A stretch of DNA of 64,000 nt from Kitasatospora sp. NBC_01287 (GCF_026340565.1 NZ_JAPEPB010000001.1:4998501-5062500), one strand, 5' to 3'; counted from the first letter of the stretch, positions 16,648 to 24,644 are shown. Numbers and translations are program-made. The notes: generated by a model from the sequence alone, not told the origin.

Positions 16648-16710
16648 ATGGATGACCTGCTCAAGCTCGGCTCTGAGGGACAGCCACTCTGTTGGTCACG
16701 CAGAACGAGT
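16648..16710 (+). repeat. 63-bp repeat shared with 10,934-10,996
   Basis: Second copy of the ATGGA...LGSEGQ-coding segment, running directly into the terminator stem before att copy 2. See the partner entry. Confidence 0.65.
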
Positions 16711-16750
16711 AAGGGCCCTACCGGATCTCTCCGATAGGGCCCTTACTCGT
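16705..16750. terminator. Intrinsic terminator hairpin before att copy 2
   Basis: 21-bp stem with one G-T pair and a TCTC loop. The core (CGGATCTCTCCGATAGGG) matches the tRNA-Pro terminator, while the outer arms differ. Confidence 0.85.
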
Positions 16751-16756
16751 ACTACT

Positions 16757-16909
16757 GGGTCGGGGTGGCGGGATTTGAACCCACGGCCTCTTCGTCCCGA
16801 ATTACAGGCAGCGTGGTCGCTGAGGTCATCTGCGCAGGTCAGAGGCGCTGCCGGGTGCACTGGGGGCCATTGCTGGACGCCCCGGTTGCTGTACTTCGCT
16901 GCTGTACTT
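16757..16909. repeat. att copy 2: tRNA-Pro 3' segment plus end repeat
   Basis: 16,757-16,801 is identical to the tRNA-Pro 3' 45 nt (28,397-28,441). The following ~80 bp (GCAGCGTGGTCGCTGAGGTC...) and the arm at 16,884-16,909 closely match att copy 3. Confidence 0.9.
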
Positions 16910-16963
16910 CTGGCACGGGAGGCCCGGAGGCTCGCTTGCGTCGACATGGCACGCGCAAGGGAT

Positions 16964-16989
16964 AGATAGTTTCCGGTGAGATACTATCT
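16964..16989. promoter_or_regulatory. Inverted repeat in front of the ATPase gene
   Basis: AGATAGT-N12-ACTATCT, perfect 7-bp arms in an A/T-rich patch 54-79 bp before the ATPase start. It could be a promoter/operator. Confidence 0.45.
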
Positions 16990-17042
16990 CTAGCGCTACT
17001 AATGTGCCGCCACTGTCTCCGCCACCCTGATGGGGTCCCCAC

Positions 17043-18467
17043 ATGCATCGGTTTATTGGTCGGGGTCGAGAACTGCGCATCCTGGACCACGCACTCCACG
17101 AAGTCCGAGAAGCTGGCGCCGACGCCGTACAGCCCGGTCAGTGCCTGCTCATGCGAGGGCGGCGACGGGTCGGGAAGTCGACGTTGGTCGAAGAGTTCCT
17201 GCGGCGTGCGGAGGTCCCTCAGTTGTTCTTCACAGCCGGCGGCGGATCTGCCGAGGATGAACTGGTGGAGCTGCTCGATGCGGTCGCCACCTCCACGCTG
17301 CCGGACAAGGGCCTCTTCGCGGAGGAGGCACCGACCCAGTGGAACGCTGCCTTTCGCCTGTTGGCCGAGATACTGCCCGACGACTCACCCAGCGTCGTGG
17401 TGATCGATGAGGTGCCGTACCTCATGGAACGCATCGACGCCTTCGAGGGCATGCTCCAACGGGCGTGGGACCGCCTGCTCAGTCGCAAGCCTGTCCTTCT
17501 TCTGCTGGTCGGCTCCGATCTGTCGATGATGGAGGCGCTCAACAGCTACGACCGACCGTTCCACCAGCGCGGACGCGAGATGGTCGTGGGGCCGCTCAAC
17601 CCGGCCGACCTCAGCGAGATGCTCGAACTGGAGCCCGCAGCCGCTTTCGACGCCGCCCTGATCACAGGTGGGCTGCCGCTGATCTGTCGAGAATGGCCGG
17701 TCGGCGCCTCGATGTGGGAGTTCCTCGGCGCAGCTCTGGAGAATCCGATCTCTGCCCTGCTGGTCTCGGCCGAACGGTCACTGGCTGCGGAGTTTCCCCC
17801 CCAGGCGATGGGCCGGGAGGTGCTGCGAGCGATCGGGACGGGCGAGCGGACCTTCACCAACATCGCCCGGGCCGCCGGCGGCATCGCGCACAGCACGCTT
17901 ACCAGGGCGGCCGACCTACTGATCGACAAGCGCGTCGTGGCCGCCGAACTGCCGATCTCCCTCCAGCCCTCCAAGGAACGCCGCTACCGGGTGGCGGACC
18001 CTTACCTGCGCTTCTGGCTGGCCTTCCTGGATCCGCACATGGCAGAGATTGAGCGCATGCGTGGTGACCTCACTCTGGCGCGAGTCCGGGAGCAGTGGTC
18101 CAGTTGGCGAGGTCGCGCAGTCGAGCCGCTGATCCGGGAGTCGCTCGTGCGTATCCTGCCCGACGGCGATCTGCCGGCCGCCCCGGCAGTCGGTGGCTAC
18201 TGGACCCGTAGCAACGACGTCGAGATCGATCTCGTCGGCGCTGATCTTCAGCCCGTTGCCAAGCAGCTTTTGTTTCTCGGGTCGATCAAGTGGTTGGAGA
18301 CATCCCCGTTCGACGCTCACGACCTGGCCGCCCTCCACAAGCACCGGGCCGCGCTCACAGACGACCCGGTACCGCTCGTCGCAGTCTCCCGAAGCGGCGT
18401 CAGCTGTGCCGGGCTCCAGGCAACGTACGGACCGGATGAACTGCTCGGCGCCTGGCGCGCCCGCTGA
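17043..18467 (+). CDS. Archaeal-type ATPase with C-terminal DUF234 nuclease-like domain
   Basis: 474 aa. Walker A is LLMRGRRRVGKSTLVEEF (~res 34-51) and Walker B is PSVVVIDEVPYL (~res 118-129), followed by a sensor and winged-helix region (GTGERTFTNIARAAGGIAHSTLTRAADLL). The C-terminal DUF234 part contains NDVEIDLVGADL and FLGSIKWLE. DUF234 is related to PD-(D/E)xK nucleases, whose usual GE-x-KW box here reads GSIKW, so the catalytic Glu is Ser and the nuclease may be dead or altered. It is the only gene between att copies 2 and 3. Proteins of this family are frequent on mobile DNA; the biological role is unclear. Confidence 0.85.
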   Translation: MHRFIGRGRELRILDHALHEVREAGADAVQPGQCLLMRGRRRVGKSTLVEEFLRRAEVPQLFFTAGGGSAEDELVELLDAVATSTLPDKGLFAEEAPTQWNAAFRLLAEILPDDSPSVVVIDEVPYLMERIDAFEGMLQRAWDRLLSRKPVLLLLVGSDLSMMEALNSYDRPFHQRGREMVVGPLNPADLSEMLELEPAAAFDAALITGGLPLICREWPVGASMWEFLGAALENPISALLVSAERSLAAEFPPQAMGREVLRAIGTGERTFTNIARAAGGIAHSTLTRAADLLIDKRVVAAELPISLQPSKERRYRVADPYLRFWLAFLDPHMAEIERMRGDLTLARVREQWSSWRGRAVEPLIRESLVRILPDGDLPAAPAVGGYWTRSNDVEIDLVGADLQPVAKQLLFLGSIKWLETSPFDAHDLAALHKHRAALTDDPVPLVAVSRSGVSCAGLQATYGPDELLGAWRAR

Positions 18468-18608
18468 CCAGTAGCTGTCCGCTGAGCCCTGCCGAGCGGG
18501 GCGAACAAGATCAAGGAGCCGGCTGGGCTGAGGTCCGCAGGCATCCTGGTCTGGGAGAAATCGGAAGATCTTCTCCAGGATTACTCCAGAACCGCCCCTG
18601 AAAAGCAG

Positions 18609-18644
18609 TCAGGCCCGGCCCCCCTCGCGGGGGAACGGGCCTGA
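18609..18644. terminator. Intrinsic terminator hairpin before att copy 3
   Basis: Outer stem TCAGGCCCG/CGGGCCTGA with an inner C5/G5 stem around TCGCG. The position equals that of the other att-linked hairpins, but the sequence is unrelated. Confidence 0.8.
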
Positions 18645-18656
18645 GCTGGTGTTACT

Positions 18657-18809
18657 GGGTCGGGGTGGCGGGATTTGTACCCACGGCCTCTTCGTCCCGA
18701 ATCACGGGCAGCGTGGTCGCTGAGGTCATCTGCGCAGGTCAGAGGTGGTGCCAGGGGTGCTGGTGGTCATTGCTGGACGGCCTGGTTGCTGTACTTTGCT
18801 GCTGTACTT
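18657..18809. repeat. att copy 3: tRNA-Pro 3' segment plus end repeat
   Basis: 18,657-18,701 matches the tRNA-Pro 3' 45 nt with one change (TTTGTACCC for TTTGAACCC). The adjacent ~80 bp and arm at 18,784-18,809 match copy 2. Confidence 0.9.
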
Positions 18810-18889
18810 TTGCCGCCCATTGCACGCTGGCCCAGGATGACTCATCCACAGCTGGGGGCCGGGATGCCAACTGAAGTTGTTGGACCGTC

Positions 18890-19666
18890 TCAGTGGTCAC
18901 CAACCGCCCTGGCAACCAGTAGGGAGTATCCGAGGTAGAAGCGGCTCAGCTGTGTCATGACGGAGAGGAACTTGAGGGTCTGCCACTTGTGTTGGAAGTC
19001 GTCATTGGCGACCTCCTGGAACGCCTCGGCGTGGCGATCCCAGTGGATCAGGTCTCCGTACTGGAAGAGGGACAGGACCTCTTGTGGCTTGACGTCCTCG
19101 CCTGGCACGGGCAGGTTCGGATGTGCCCCCATCAGTTCGAGTGCCTTGCGGTCTGCCATCGCTGTGAGCAGGCGGGAGTTCAGCTGCCCGTGGGCGCGGT
19201 TCCACAGTCGTTGAAGCTCTAGCCGTTGATCGCGGTGCTCGTCGTGATGCTGATGTGCAATTTGGCCGATGATCTTTCGTACCTGGCTGTAGCTTGCTGG
19301 CTCCTGCGCGCTCGCCATCTGGCGGAAGAGGACGGTGGTCCCTCGGATGGCTTCCTTCGCTGGGAAGTCTGCAATCACCGCCTCGACTCCGTCACTCATG
19401 TTGATGGAGACTCCGCTGCTGTGGCTGAGGATCGTGGACTCAGACAGCTCCTGGCAGGTATGGACGTATCGACGCAGGATCCCCAGCTCGGCAGCAGAGA
19501 TCCCTGGGAGCTTCGCGAACGATGCGGGGTTGGGTAGGTCGAACACGAGTCGGAAAAGCTGCCACCAGTAGGCGTAACCCTCCGGACTTGGGCTGCGATC
19601 GGCATACGGTGGTGCGAACCGCAGTTGCTGAGGCAGAGCAAATGCTCGCGGCTCTACGGCTTGCAC
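18890..19666 (-). CDS. Unknown protein of the 9.7-kb island block
   Basis: Up to 258 aa from a GTG at 19,666; the ribosome site is poor and the start uncertain. It is soluble, helix-rich and rich in Gln/His, with a charged middle (IIGQIAHQHHDEHRDQRLELQRLWNRAHGQLN). Its codon use is less GC-biased than the core genes. I recognise no family. It is on the same strand as, and 87 bp downstream of, the frameshifted unknown gene, so the two may form one operon with the HD gene. Confidence 0.6.
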   Translation of the reverse strand: MQAVEPRAFALPQQLRFAPPYADRSPSPEGYAYWWQLFRLVFDLPNPASFAKLPGISAAELGILRRYVHTCQELSESTILSHSSGVSINMSDGVEAVIADFPAKEAIRGTTVLFRQMASAQEPASYSQVRKIIGQIAHQHHDEHRDQRLELQRLWNRAHGQLNSRLLTAMADRKALELMGAHPNLPVPGEDVKPQEVLSLFQYGDLIHWDRHAEAFQEVANDDFQHKWQTLKFLSVMTQLSRFYLGYSLLVARAVGDH

Positions 19667-19753
19667 GTGCCGTACGTCGTCCTAGGCCACGGGGCAAGTT
19701 TGGCAGACTGGCCAGCGGGTCTGCGCTGCCGGATGGGCGTCGCCTCGACGACG

Positions 19754-21078
19754 TCACGGCTGACAGTGCCCGGCTGCTTTTCCAGTCGTGTCCCTCCGCA
19801 TCGCGGTCATGGACAGCTCGGCGAGACGGGGGAGGAAGGTCACGTTGAGCTGCTCGACCGGGTGAACCAGGCCGCGCTCGCAGGTCTCCGCGGTCCATAC
19901 CGTGCAGTCAGCTCGCGGGTAGGCCGTGTTGATGCCGATCTCGCCCTTCGGGATGGTGCCGTTGAAAGGCGTCGGGATGCCGTTGGTGTTCCAGTAGTCC
20001 CACGCCTCAAGGGCCTTGGCCTGCTCGAAGGCGAGGTAGAGCTGCGGGTAGCGGTCGATGATGCGCATCTCGCGGAAGATGAGCTGGCCCAGCAGGTGCG
20101 GTGCGGTCACGGCGAGGGCGTCGAAGTCCGCGCCGCGGAAGGTGACGGACGCTGCGTCCTGGCCGGGCGCGAGTGCCACGCTGGCGAACAGATGCGACAG
20201 GCGTCGCCTGGTGAAGCTGGCGACCCCGGAGGTCAGGCTGGCTTCGATCTGCCCGACGAGTTGGAGGAGGCGGTCGTATCCCGGGTTGAAGCGGGACAGG
20301 TCGAAGAGCTGGTCCATGCCCTGGACCGCGGAGAAGGCCAGCCGTTTGTAGAGGCGGTTGTTCATCTCTCCGAGCTGGGCGTACGCCTTGGTCTCGAGGG
20401 TCGTGGAGTGGAGCATCAGGTACTCGGACAGCACCTCGAAGTAGAGGTAGCCGAGGAACGGGAAGGCCGGCACGGTGGCGGCGAGCTGGTCGATGAAGTC
20501 GGCTTCCGGTGTCTGCCTCCCAGTGGCGTTGGCGAGGATGGTGTCGAGGAAGGGTGCTGCTGCATGGAGCCGGTCCAGCACTGCTCGGCGGAGCTGGGCG
20601 TCTTCGGGCTCGGTGAGGAAGCTGCGGTGGGTGAGGTAGGTGCGTAGGTGGATGGCGCCCAGCCGGAGGTAGTCGATGCCCTTGGGTGGCACGGGGGCGT
20701 CGGGGGTGATCTCGAAGACCAGGGTGCGGGTGTGCTTCTTGGTCTCCAGCAGGTAGGTGCCGAGGTTGTGGGGCCGTAGGCCGGCGGGCTCGGGGTGAGG
20801 GGAGCGCAGTACAGGGCCGCGACCAGGCAGCCGGTGGAGGCGTAGAGGTGTCCGCTGGCGCGGATCGCGTCCAGGGCCACGGTGGTGTGCATCAGGTGGA
20901 TGGGGTGGCCGGCAGCCAGCGTCCTGGTCATGGCGTTGCCGCTCAGCAGCCAGCCGTTGGGCGTCTCGCGTGCGAGCTGGTGGCGCCAGTCGGCTTCGGT
21001 CTCGGCGAGGCCGGACGGGCCGGGCCGCGTGGCGCTGCTGGTGTGGTCGGTGTGGGCGTTGTCCCACTCGCTGTGCAT
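19754..21078 (-). pseudogene. Unknown ~441-aa protein gene with an apparent frameshift
   Basis: The start ATG 21,078 has TAGGAGG upstream, overlapping the HD gene stop. Frame one (MHSEWDNAHTDHTSSATRPG ... GHLYASTGCLVAALYCAPLTP) loses coding sense near 20,790. A second frame then continues (PAGLRPHNLGTYLLETKKHTRTLVFEITPD ... NVTFLPRLAELSMTAMRRDT) to a stop at 19,754. One added base around the GGGG at 20,792-20,795 joins them into ~441 codons. The N-terminal HTTVALDAIRASGHLYASTGC segment vaguely recalls ADP-ribosyltransferase-like folds, but no family is assigned. It is either inactivated or a sequencing error. Confidence 0.65.
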
Positions 21079-21088
21079 GGACAGCCTC

Positions 21089-21850
21089 CTACTGCAGGGG
21101 GGTGAGGATCTGGCTGGCGTGGATGAGTGCTCCGTGGTTGGTTGCGCCGTCGAGCCGGGCTTGTTCGCTTCGCACGACCAAGTCGAAGGCGACAGGGTGG
21201 AGCCATGCGGGGATGACGATGCGTAGGTGGGCGGGATCGGGCCACCAGCGGATGAGGGGAAGGCGGTAGCGGTCCAGGCAGTCGGCTGCCTTGAGTAGGT
21301 CGATCAGGTGGGGCGCCCGCTGGTAGGCGAGGTTCTGCAGTGGGGTGAAGTCCGCGTACGGGACGTCGTGGAGGCCGATGGCGCTGGCTGCCTGCTGGGA
21401 GAGGTCGGGCGGGAGTTCGCGGCCGAGCATGGTGGTCACGGCGTGCTGGTTGCGCGTGAACCAGGCTGCGGCCCGTCGGCCGTGTCCGGAGTCGTGGCGG
21501 TCGTCGCGACGCCGGCAGTCGTGGACTGCGGCGGCGGCGCAGAGGGCGGCGGTGTGATCGCGGTCGAGTCCGTACTCCTGGGCGAGCAGGCCGGCGAGCA
21601 GGGAGACGCGGGCGTTGTGCCGGATGCCGTGGATGGAGTCGACGAGCTGGTGTTTTGCGAACCAGGTGACGTTCGGTACCAGCATGAGCGGCGGATGTGG
21701 CAGGGTGGGCGGCGCTGCTGAGGCTTCGGGCCGGTTTCTGGCGATCCAGGCGAGTGTGTCCTGGTCCATGACCTGATGGGCTGGAAGGCTCCGGTTCTCG
21801 GCGAGTTCTCTGAGCGACGCGGTGCTGTGATCCGGCGTTCGTGAGGTCAT
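21089..21850 (-). CDS. HD-domain protein (putative phosphohydrolase)
   Basis: 253 aa from ATG 21,850 (GAGGAA upstream). HD-superfamily layout: HGIRHNARVSLLAGLLAQEYG (first His), LCAAAAVHDCRRRDDRHDSGHGRRAAAWF (the HD pair plus a second His). A C-terminal part mentions RWWPDPAHLRIVIPAWLHP. Such domains hydrolyse phosphate esters or nucleotides; substrate unknown. The stop is 10 bp before the frameshifted gene's start. Its start codon is only 28 bp from the divergent glycosyltransferase start. Confidence 0.8.
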   Translation of the reverse strand: MTSRTPDHSTASLRELAENRSLPAHQVMDQDTLAWIARNRPEASAAPPTLPHPPLMLVPNVTWFAKHQLVDSIHGIRHNARVSLLAGLLAQEYGLDRDHTAALCAAAAVHDCRRRDDRHDSGHGRRAAAWFTRNQHAVTTMLGRELPPDLSQQAASAIGLHDVPYADFTPLQNLAYQRAPHLIDLLKAADCLDRYRLPLIRWWPDPAHLRIVIPAWLHPVAFDLVVRSEQARLDGATNHGALIHASQILTPLQ

Positions 21851-21878
21851 CTCTGGTTCCTCGAAGGGAAGAGGTTCG

Positions 21879-22742
21879 GTGGGCGTCAAGCTGGGCGTGG
21901 CGATCCTGACCATGGGCACGCGGCCGAAGGAACTGGCCGAGCTGCTGGCCTCGGTGGAGATGCAGACGGTCAAGGCGACGAAGGTCGTGCTGGTCGGCCA
22001 GGGGTGCGCGCTGCCGGAACTGCCCTCATGGGTGGAGGGCGTGGAGCTGACGGAGAACCTCGGGGTGACCGGCGGCCGGAACGTCGCCCTGGAGCACCTG
22101 CGGGACGTCGACGTGGTGATCGACCTGGATGACGACGGCCTGCTGGTCGCGGACGACGTCCTCGCGCGGATCGCCGCCCTGTACGAAGGCGACTCCGGGC
22201 TGGGGATCGTCGGTTTCCGGATCGCGGACGAGACCGGCGTCACCCAGCGGCGCCATGTCCCCCGGCTGCGGGCCGGAGATCCGATGCGCGGCGGGGAGGT
22301 GACCGGTTTCCTCGGCGGCGGCCACGCGCTGTCCTCGACGATGCTGGAGCAGGTCGGGGGCTGGCCGGACGCCTTCTTCTTCGCGCATGAGGAAACCGAC
22401 ATGGCCTGGCGGGCGCTGGATGCGGGATGGCGGGTGCTGTACGTCCCCGAGCTGCTGCTCCAGCACCCGCGTACCAGCCCGACCCGGCATTCCTTCTTCT
22501 ACCGGGTGAACGCCCGAAACCGGGTGTACCTGGCGCGCCGGCACCTGCCTGCTCTGCTGGTGCCGGTCTACCTCGGGGTGTGGATGGCGCTCACCGTTGC
22601 CCGGACCCGGGATGTGGCTGGGTTGAAGGCGTGGTTCGCGGGCTTCGCGGAGGGCTGGCGGACACCGTGCGGACGGCGCAAGCCGATGCGCTGGCGCACG
22701 GTGTGGACCATGACCCGGCTCGGGCGTCCGCCGATCATCTAG
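21879..22742 (+). CDS. Family 2 glycosyltransferase
   Basis: 287 aa from GTG 21,879. A GT-A fold opens with KLGVAILTMGTRPKELAELLASVEMQ. The metal-binding acidic motif is VVIDLDDDGLL (~res 83-93), with an acceptor-side motif GGWPDAFFFAHEETDMAWRA (ED-x-E-like) and a C-terminal amphipathic/hydrophobic segment (LLVPVYLGVWMALTVA) suggesting membrane association. It is the only plus-strand gene amid minus-strand neighbours. Its stop shares the CTAG tetranucleotide with the convergent epimerase stop. Donor and acceptor are unknown; the adjacent epimerase suggests a modified nucleotide sugar. Confidence 0.88.
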   Translation: MGVKLGVAILTMGTRPKELAELLASVEMQTVKATKVVLVGQGCALPELPSWVEGVELTENLGVTGGRNVALEHLRDVDVVIDLDDDGLLVADDVLARIAALYEGDSGLGIVGFRIADETGVTQRRHVPRLRAGDPMRGGEVTGFLGGGHALSSTMLEQVGGWPDAFFFAHEETDMAWRALDAGWRVLYVPELLLQHPRTSPTRHSFFYRVNARNRVYLARRHLPALLVPVYLGVWMALTVARTRDVAGLKAWFAGFAEGWRTPCGRRKPMRWRTVWTMTRLGRPPII

Positions 22743-23761
22743 GCGGCTGCCGCCTGGCGCATCCAGTCGGGGATGGCGGCGGGGGTGGCCTTCAGCCAGG
22801 CCACGTAGCGGGCGACGCCTTCCGCCATCGTGATGCTCGGCCGCCAGCCCAGCAGCTCTTCCATTCGCTGGACGGAGGCGTATCCGCCCTCGGGGTCGCC
22901 GGGCGGCATGGGCGTCTCGACCAACGGCACGTCCGGGAAGTGGCTGCGGACGAGTTCGGCGACTTGCCGGATCGAAGTACCGGTTCCGGTACCGATGTTG
23001 ATGGTCTCGTCGTGCGCGCGAGGTGCTACCAGCGCCCACAGGGTGCCGGTAGCGATGTCGTCCACGTGGACCAGATCGCGGATCTGGTGGCCGCCACCGT
23101 TGAGGTGCAGGGGCAGGCCCAGTGCGGCCCGCATGGCGAACCAGGCGACCACCCAGGAGTGGCTCCGCTCCTTGACGACCTGCGGTTCGCCGTAGACCGA
23201 GAAGTACCGCACCACGGCGTAGGAGATGCCGGCGTCGCCGAGGACGGCGGCGGTCTGGTACTCGCCCCACGCCTTGCTGTTGCCGTAGACCGACACCGGC
23301 TGGACCGCGGTGTCCTCGATGAACTGCGTGGGGTGGCTGGTGTGGTCGCCGTTGCCGTAGACGCTGGCGGAGGAGACGAAGACCATCCTGCGGACCCGGT
23401 CGGAGGCAGCGACGGCGTCCAGGACGCGCTGGGTGCCGGTGATGTTGGTGTCGATGGCGTCCAGCGGTCGGCGGGTGCAGGCGGCCACGTCGGCCAGGGC
23501 GGCGGCGTGGATCACGTAGTCGCAGCCGGAGATCACCTTGCGCATCAGGTCCGGCTCGGCGATGTCGCCGACGATGAAGTCCGGGTCGGTGGTGTCGATG
23601 CCGAACCGTTCGCGATACACCTCGTGCGGGTAGGCGTCGAGCTTGCACACCGAGATGGGGCGGGCGCCGAGCTGGCGGAGCTGGGACGTGATGCGGCTGC
23701 CGATGAGGCCACCGGCACCGGTGACCAGCACGGTCTTTCCTGAGAGCTGTTCGAGCGACAA
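22739..23761 (-). CDS. NAD-dependent epimerase/dehydratase (extended SDR)
   Basis: 340 aa from TTG 23,761 with GAGGAA upstream. Rossmann motif VLVTGAGGLIGSRI, a VSSASVYGNGDH loop, and the catalytic Tyr-x3-Lys as YGNSKAWGEY (~res 155-165). The C-terminal half carries nucleotide-sugar-binding motifs (RYFSVYGEPQ, IRDLVHVDDIA, INIGTGTGTSIRQV). Typical of UDP- or dTDP-sugar 4-epimerases and 4,6-dehydratases; the exact reaction cannot be fixed. It probably supplies the donor for the neighbouring glycosyltransferase. Confidence 0.9.
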   Translation of the reverse strand: MSLEQLSGKTVLVTGAGGLIGSRITSQLRQLGARPISVCKLDAYPHEVYRERFGIDTTDPDFIVGDIAEPDLMRKVISGCDYVIHAAALADVAACTRRPLDAIDTNITGTQRVLDAVAASDRVRRMVFVSSASVYGNGDHTSHPTQFIEDTAVQPVSVYGNSKAWGEYQTAAVLGDAGISYAVVRYFSVYGEPQVVKERSHSWVVAWFAMRAALGLPLHLNGGGHQIRDLVHVDDIATGTLWALVAPRAHDETINIGTGTGTSIRQVAELVRSHFPDVPLVETPMPPGDPEGGYASVQRMEELLGWRPSITMAEGVARYVAWLKATPAAIPDWMRQAAAA

Positions 23762-23846
23762 GGGACGTTCTTCCTCTCACGCGCGGGGTGGGTGGTGCAG
23801 GAGGGACGTGCTGGTCGGCCCGGCGGCCTGCCGGCGACGGGCCGGG

Positions 23847-24050
23847 TCAGCTGTCGCGGTGCTGCGGGCAGCGGCAGGCGGGCCAGGTGGCCGAGGGGTG
23901 GTAGGCGTAGGCGTCGGGTTCCGATTCGACGCTGATGACGCCGGAGTCGTCGTATCGGGTCCCGTCGGCCGCGAGCTTGAACGTGCGGATGTACAGGCCC
24001 TGTCGACGGTCTTTGGGGAGCTTGAAGTCCGGGGAGTTGCCGATGCTCAC
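23847..24050 (-). CDS. Small unknown protein (67 aa) of the island cluster
   Basis: From GTG 24,050, overlapping the upstream 49-aa gene by 4 bp (GTGA). It contains YIRTFKLAADGTRYDDSGVISVESEPD and ends in a WPACRCPQH segment with a Cys pair. No family recognised. Third member of a three-gene overlapping run leading into the epimerase gene. Confidence 0.6.
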   Translation of the reverse strand: MSIGNSPDFKLPKDRRQGLYIRTFKLAADGTRYDDSGVISVESEPDAYAYHPSATWPACRCPQHRDS

Positions 24051-24196
24051 GCCGCCAACTCCCGGTGGTGCTTGCGGCGGCGACGGCCGGCAGCGAGCTG
24101 GCGCAGGACCAGGGCACGTCGGCGAGCGCGTTCCCGGTTCGGGACGAAGATGACGGTCCGGTCGCCGGCCCGGATGTGGAGTTCGGTGCTGTTCAC
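24047..24196 (-). CDS. Small basic protein (49 aa) of the island cluster
   Basis: From GTG 24,196, overlapping its neighbours at both ends by 4 bp. An N-terminal strand region (TELHIRAGDRTVIFVPNRERARRRA) is followed by a very basic tail (RRRRKHHRE), suggesting nucleic-acid or membrane-surface binding. Function unknown. Confidence 0.55.
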   Translation of the reverse strand: MNSTELHIRAGDRTVIFVPNRERARRRALVLRQLAAGRRRRKHHRELAA

Positions 24197-24429
24197 GCGG
24201 CGCTCCCGAAGCGGATGCTCCTGGTCACGTCGCAGGGCCAGGGGCTCTCGCACCGGACGCACAGCCCGTCCTTGCTACGGTGCTCGTCCAGCAACATGCG
24301 GTTGCTGGTCGCGGCGGCGCCCTCCCGCGTCGGACTCGGGGATCGGCGCGGGATCGGACGGTTGGGGTCCACGAGCGTGGAGGCGCCATTGAGGCTCCAC
24401 GGGTGCGGTGTGCGGTCGGCAGTCGTCAT
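24193..24429 (-). CDS. Small Cys-containing protein (78 aa) of the island cluster
   Basis: From ATG 24,429 with GGAGAGG upstream. It holds a MLLDEHRSKDGLCVRCESPWPC segment, whose C-x2-C-x5-C could bind a metal; the N-terminal part is Pro-rich. It is divergent from the XRE/TPR regulator gene (215 bp between starts), first in the minus-strand run and probably controlled by that regulator. Confidence 0.6.
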   Translation of the reverse strand: MTTADRTPHPWSLNGASTLVDPNRPIPRRSPSPTREGAAATSNRMLLDEHRSKDGLCVRCESPWPCDVTRSIRFGSAA

Positions 24430-24605
24430 CAGCCTCTCCGGGGTCGCGAGTTGGCGGGGCGGCATTCGTGCCGATGCATGGCTGGAGCCGCCGCAGGCCG
24501 CAGCTCCGCAGGGGTCCAGGACCCGAATCGGCTCCACCCTGCGGAGCGGCATGCAGTTAGTGAACCGCCTAATCGCTACTGGGAGTACGGTGTTGGGCAC
24601 GCTAT

Positions 24606-24623
24606 GCGGTTTAAGCGGTTTAA
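24606..24623. promoter_or_regulatory. GCGGTTTAA direct repeat before the XRE/TPR gene
   Basis: Two perfect tandem 9-mers GCGGTTTAA ending 21 bp before the TTG start. A related TGAACCGC stands in opposite orientation at 24,561-24,568. A candidate operator for the HTH protein encoded next. Confidence 0.45.
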
Positions 24624-24644
24624 CGGCCCGTCAGGAGGTGCGCT

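Larger units (their letters stand above)
16406..17042. other. Junction region between the carboxypeptidase and ATPase modules
   Basis: No gene seen. It holds the 63-bp repeat, a terminator hairpin, att copy 2 with its arm, and an A/T-rich inverted repeat upstream of the ATPase gene; these are listed separately. Confidence 0.7.
18468..18889. other. Junction region between the ATPase module and the 9.7-kb block
   Basis: No gene seen; contains a terminator hairpin and att copy 3 with its arm repeat. Confidence 0.7.

Noticed and set aside
14607..18701. tRNA genes at 14.6, 16.8 and 18.7 kb
   Set aside because: Only the 3' half of tRNA-Pro is present, with no D-arm or 5' acceptor strand; these are att duplications.
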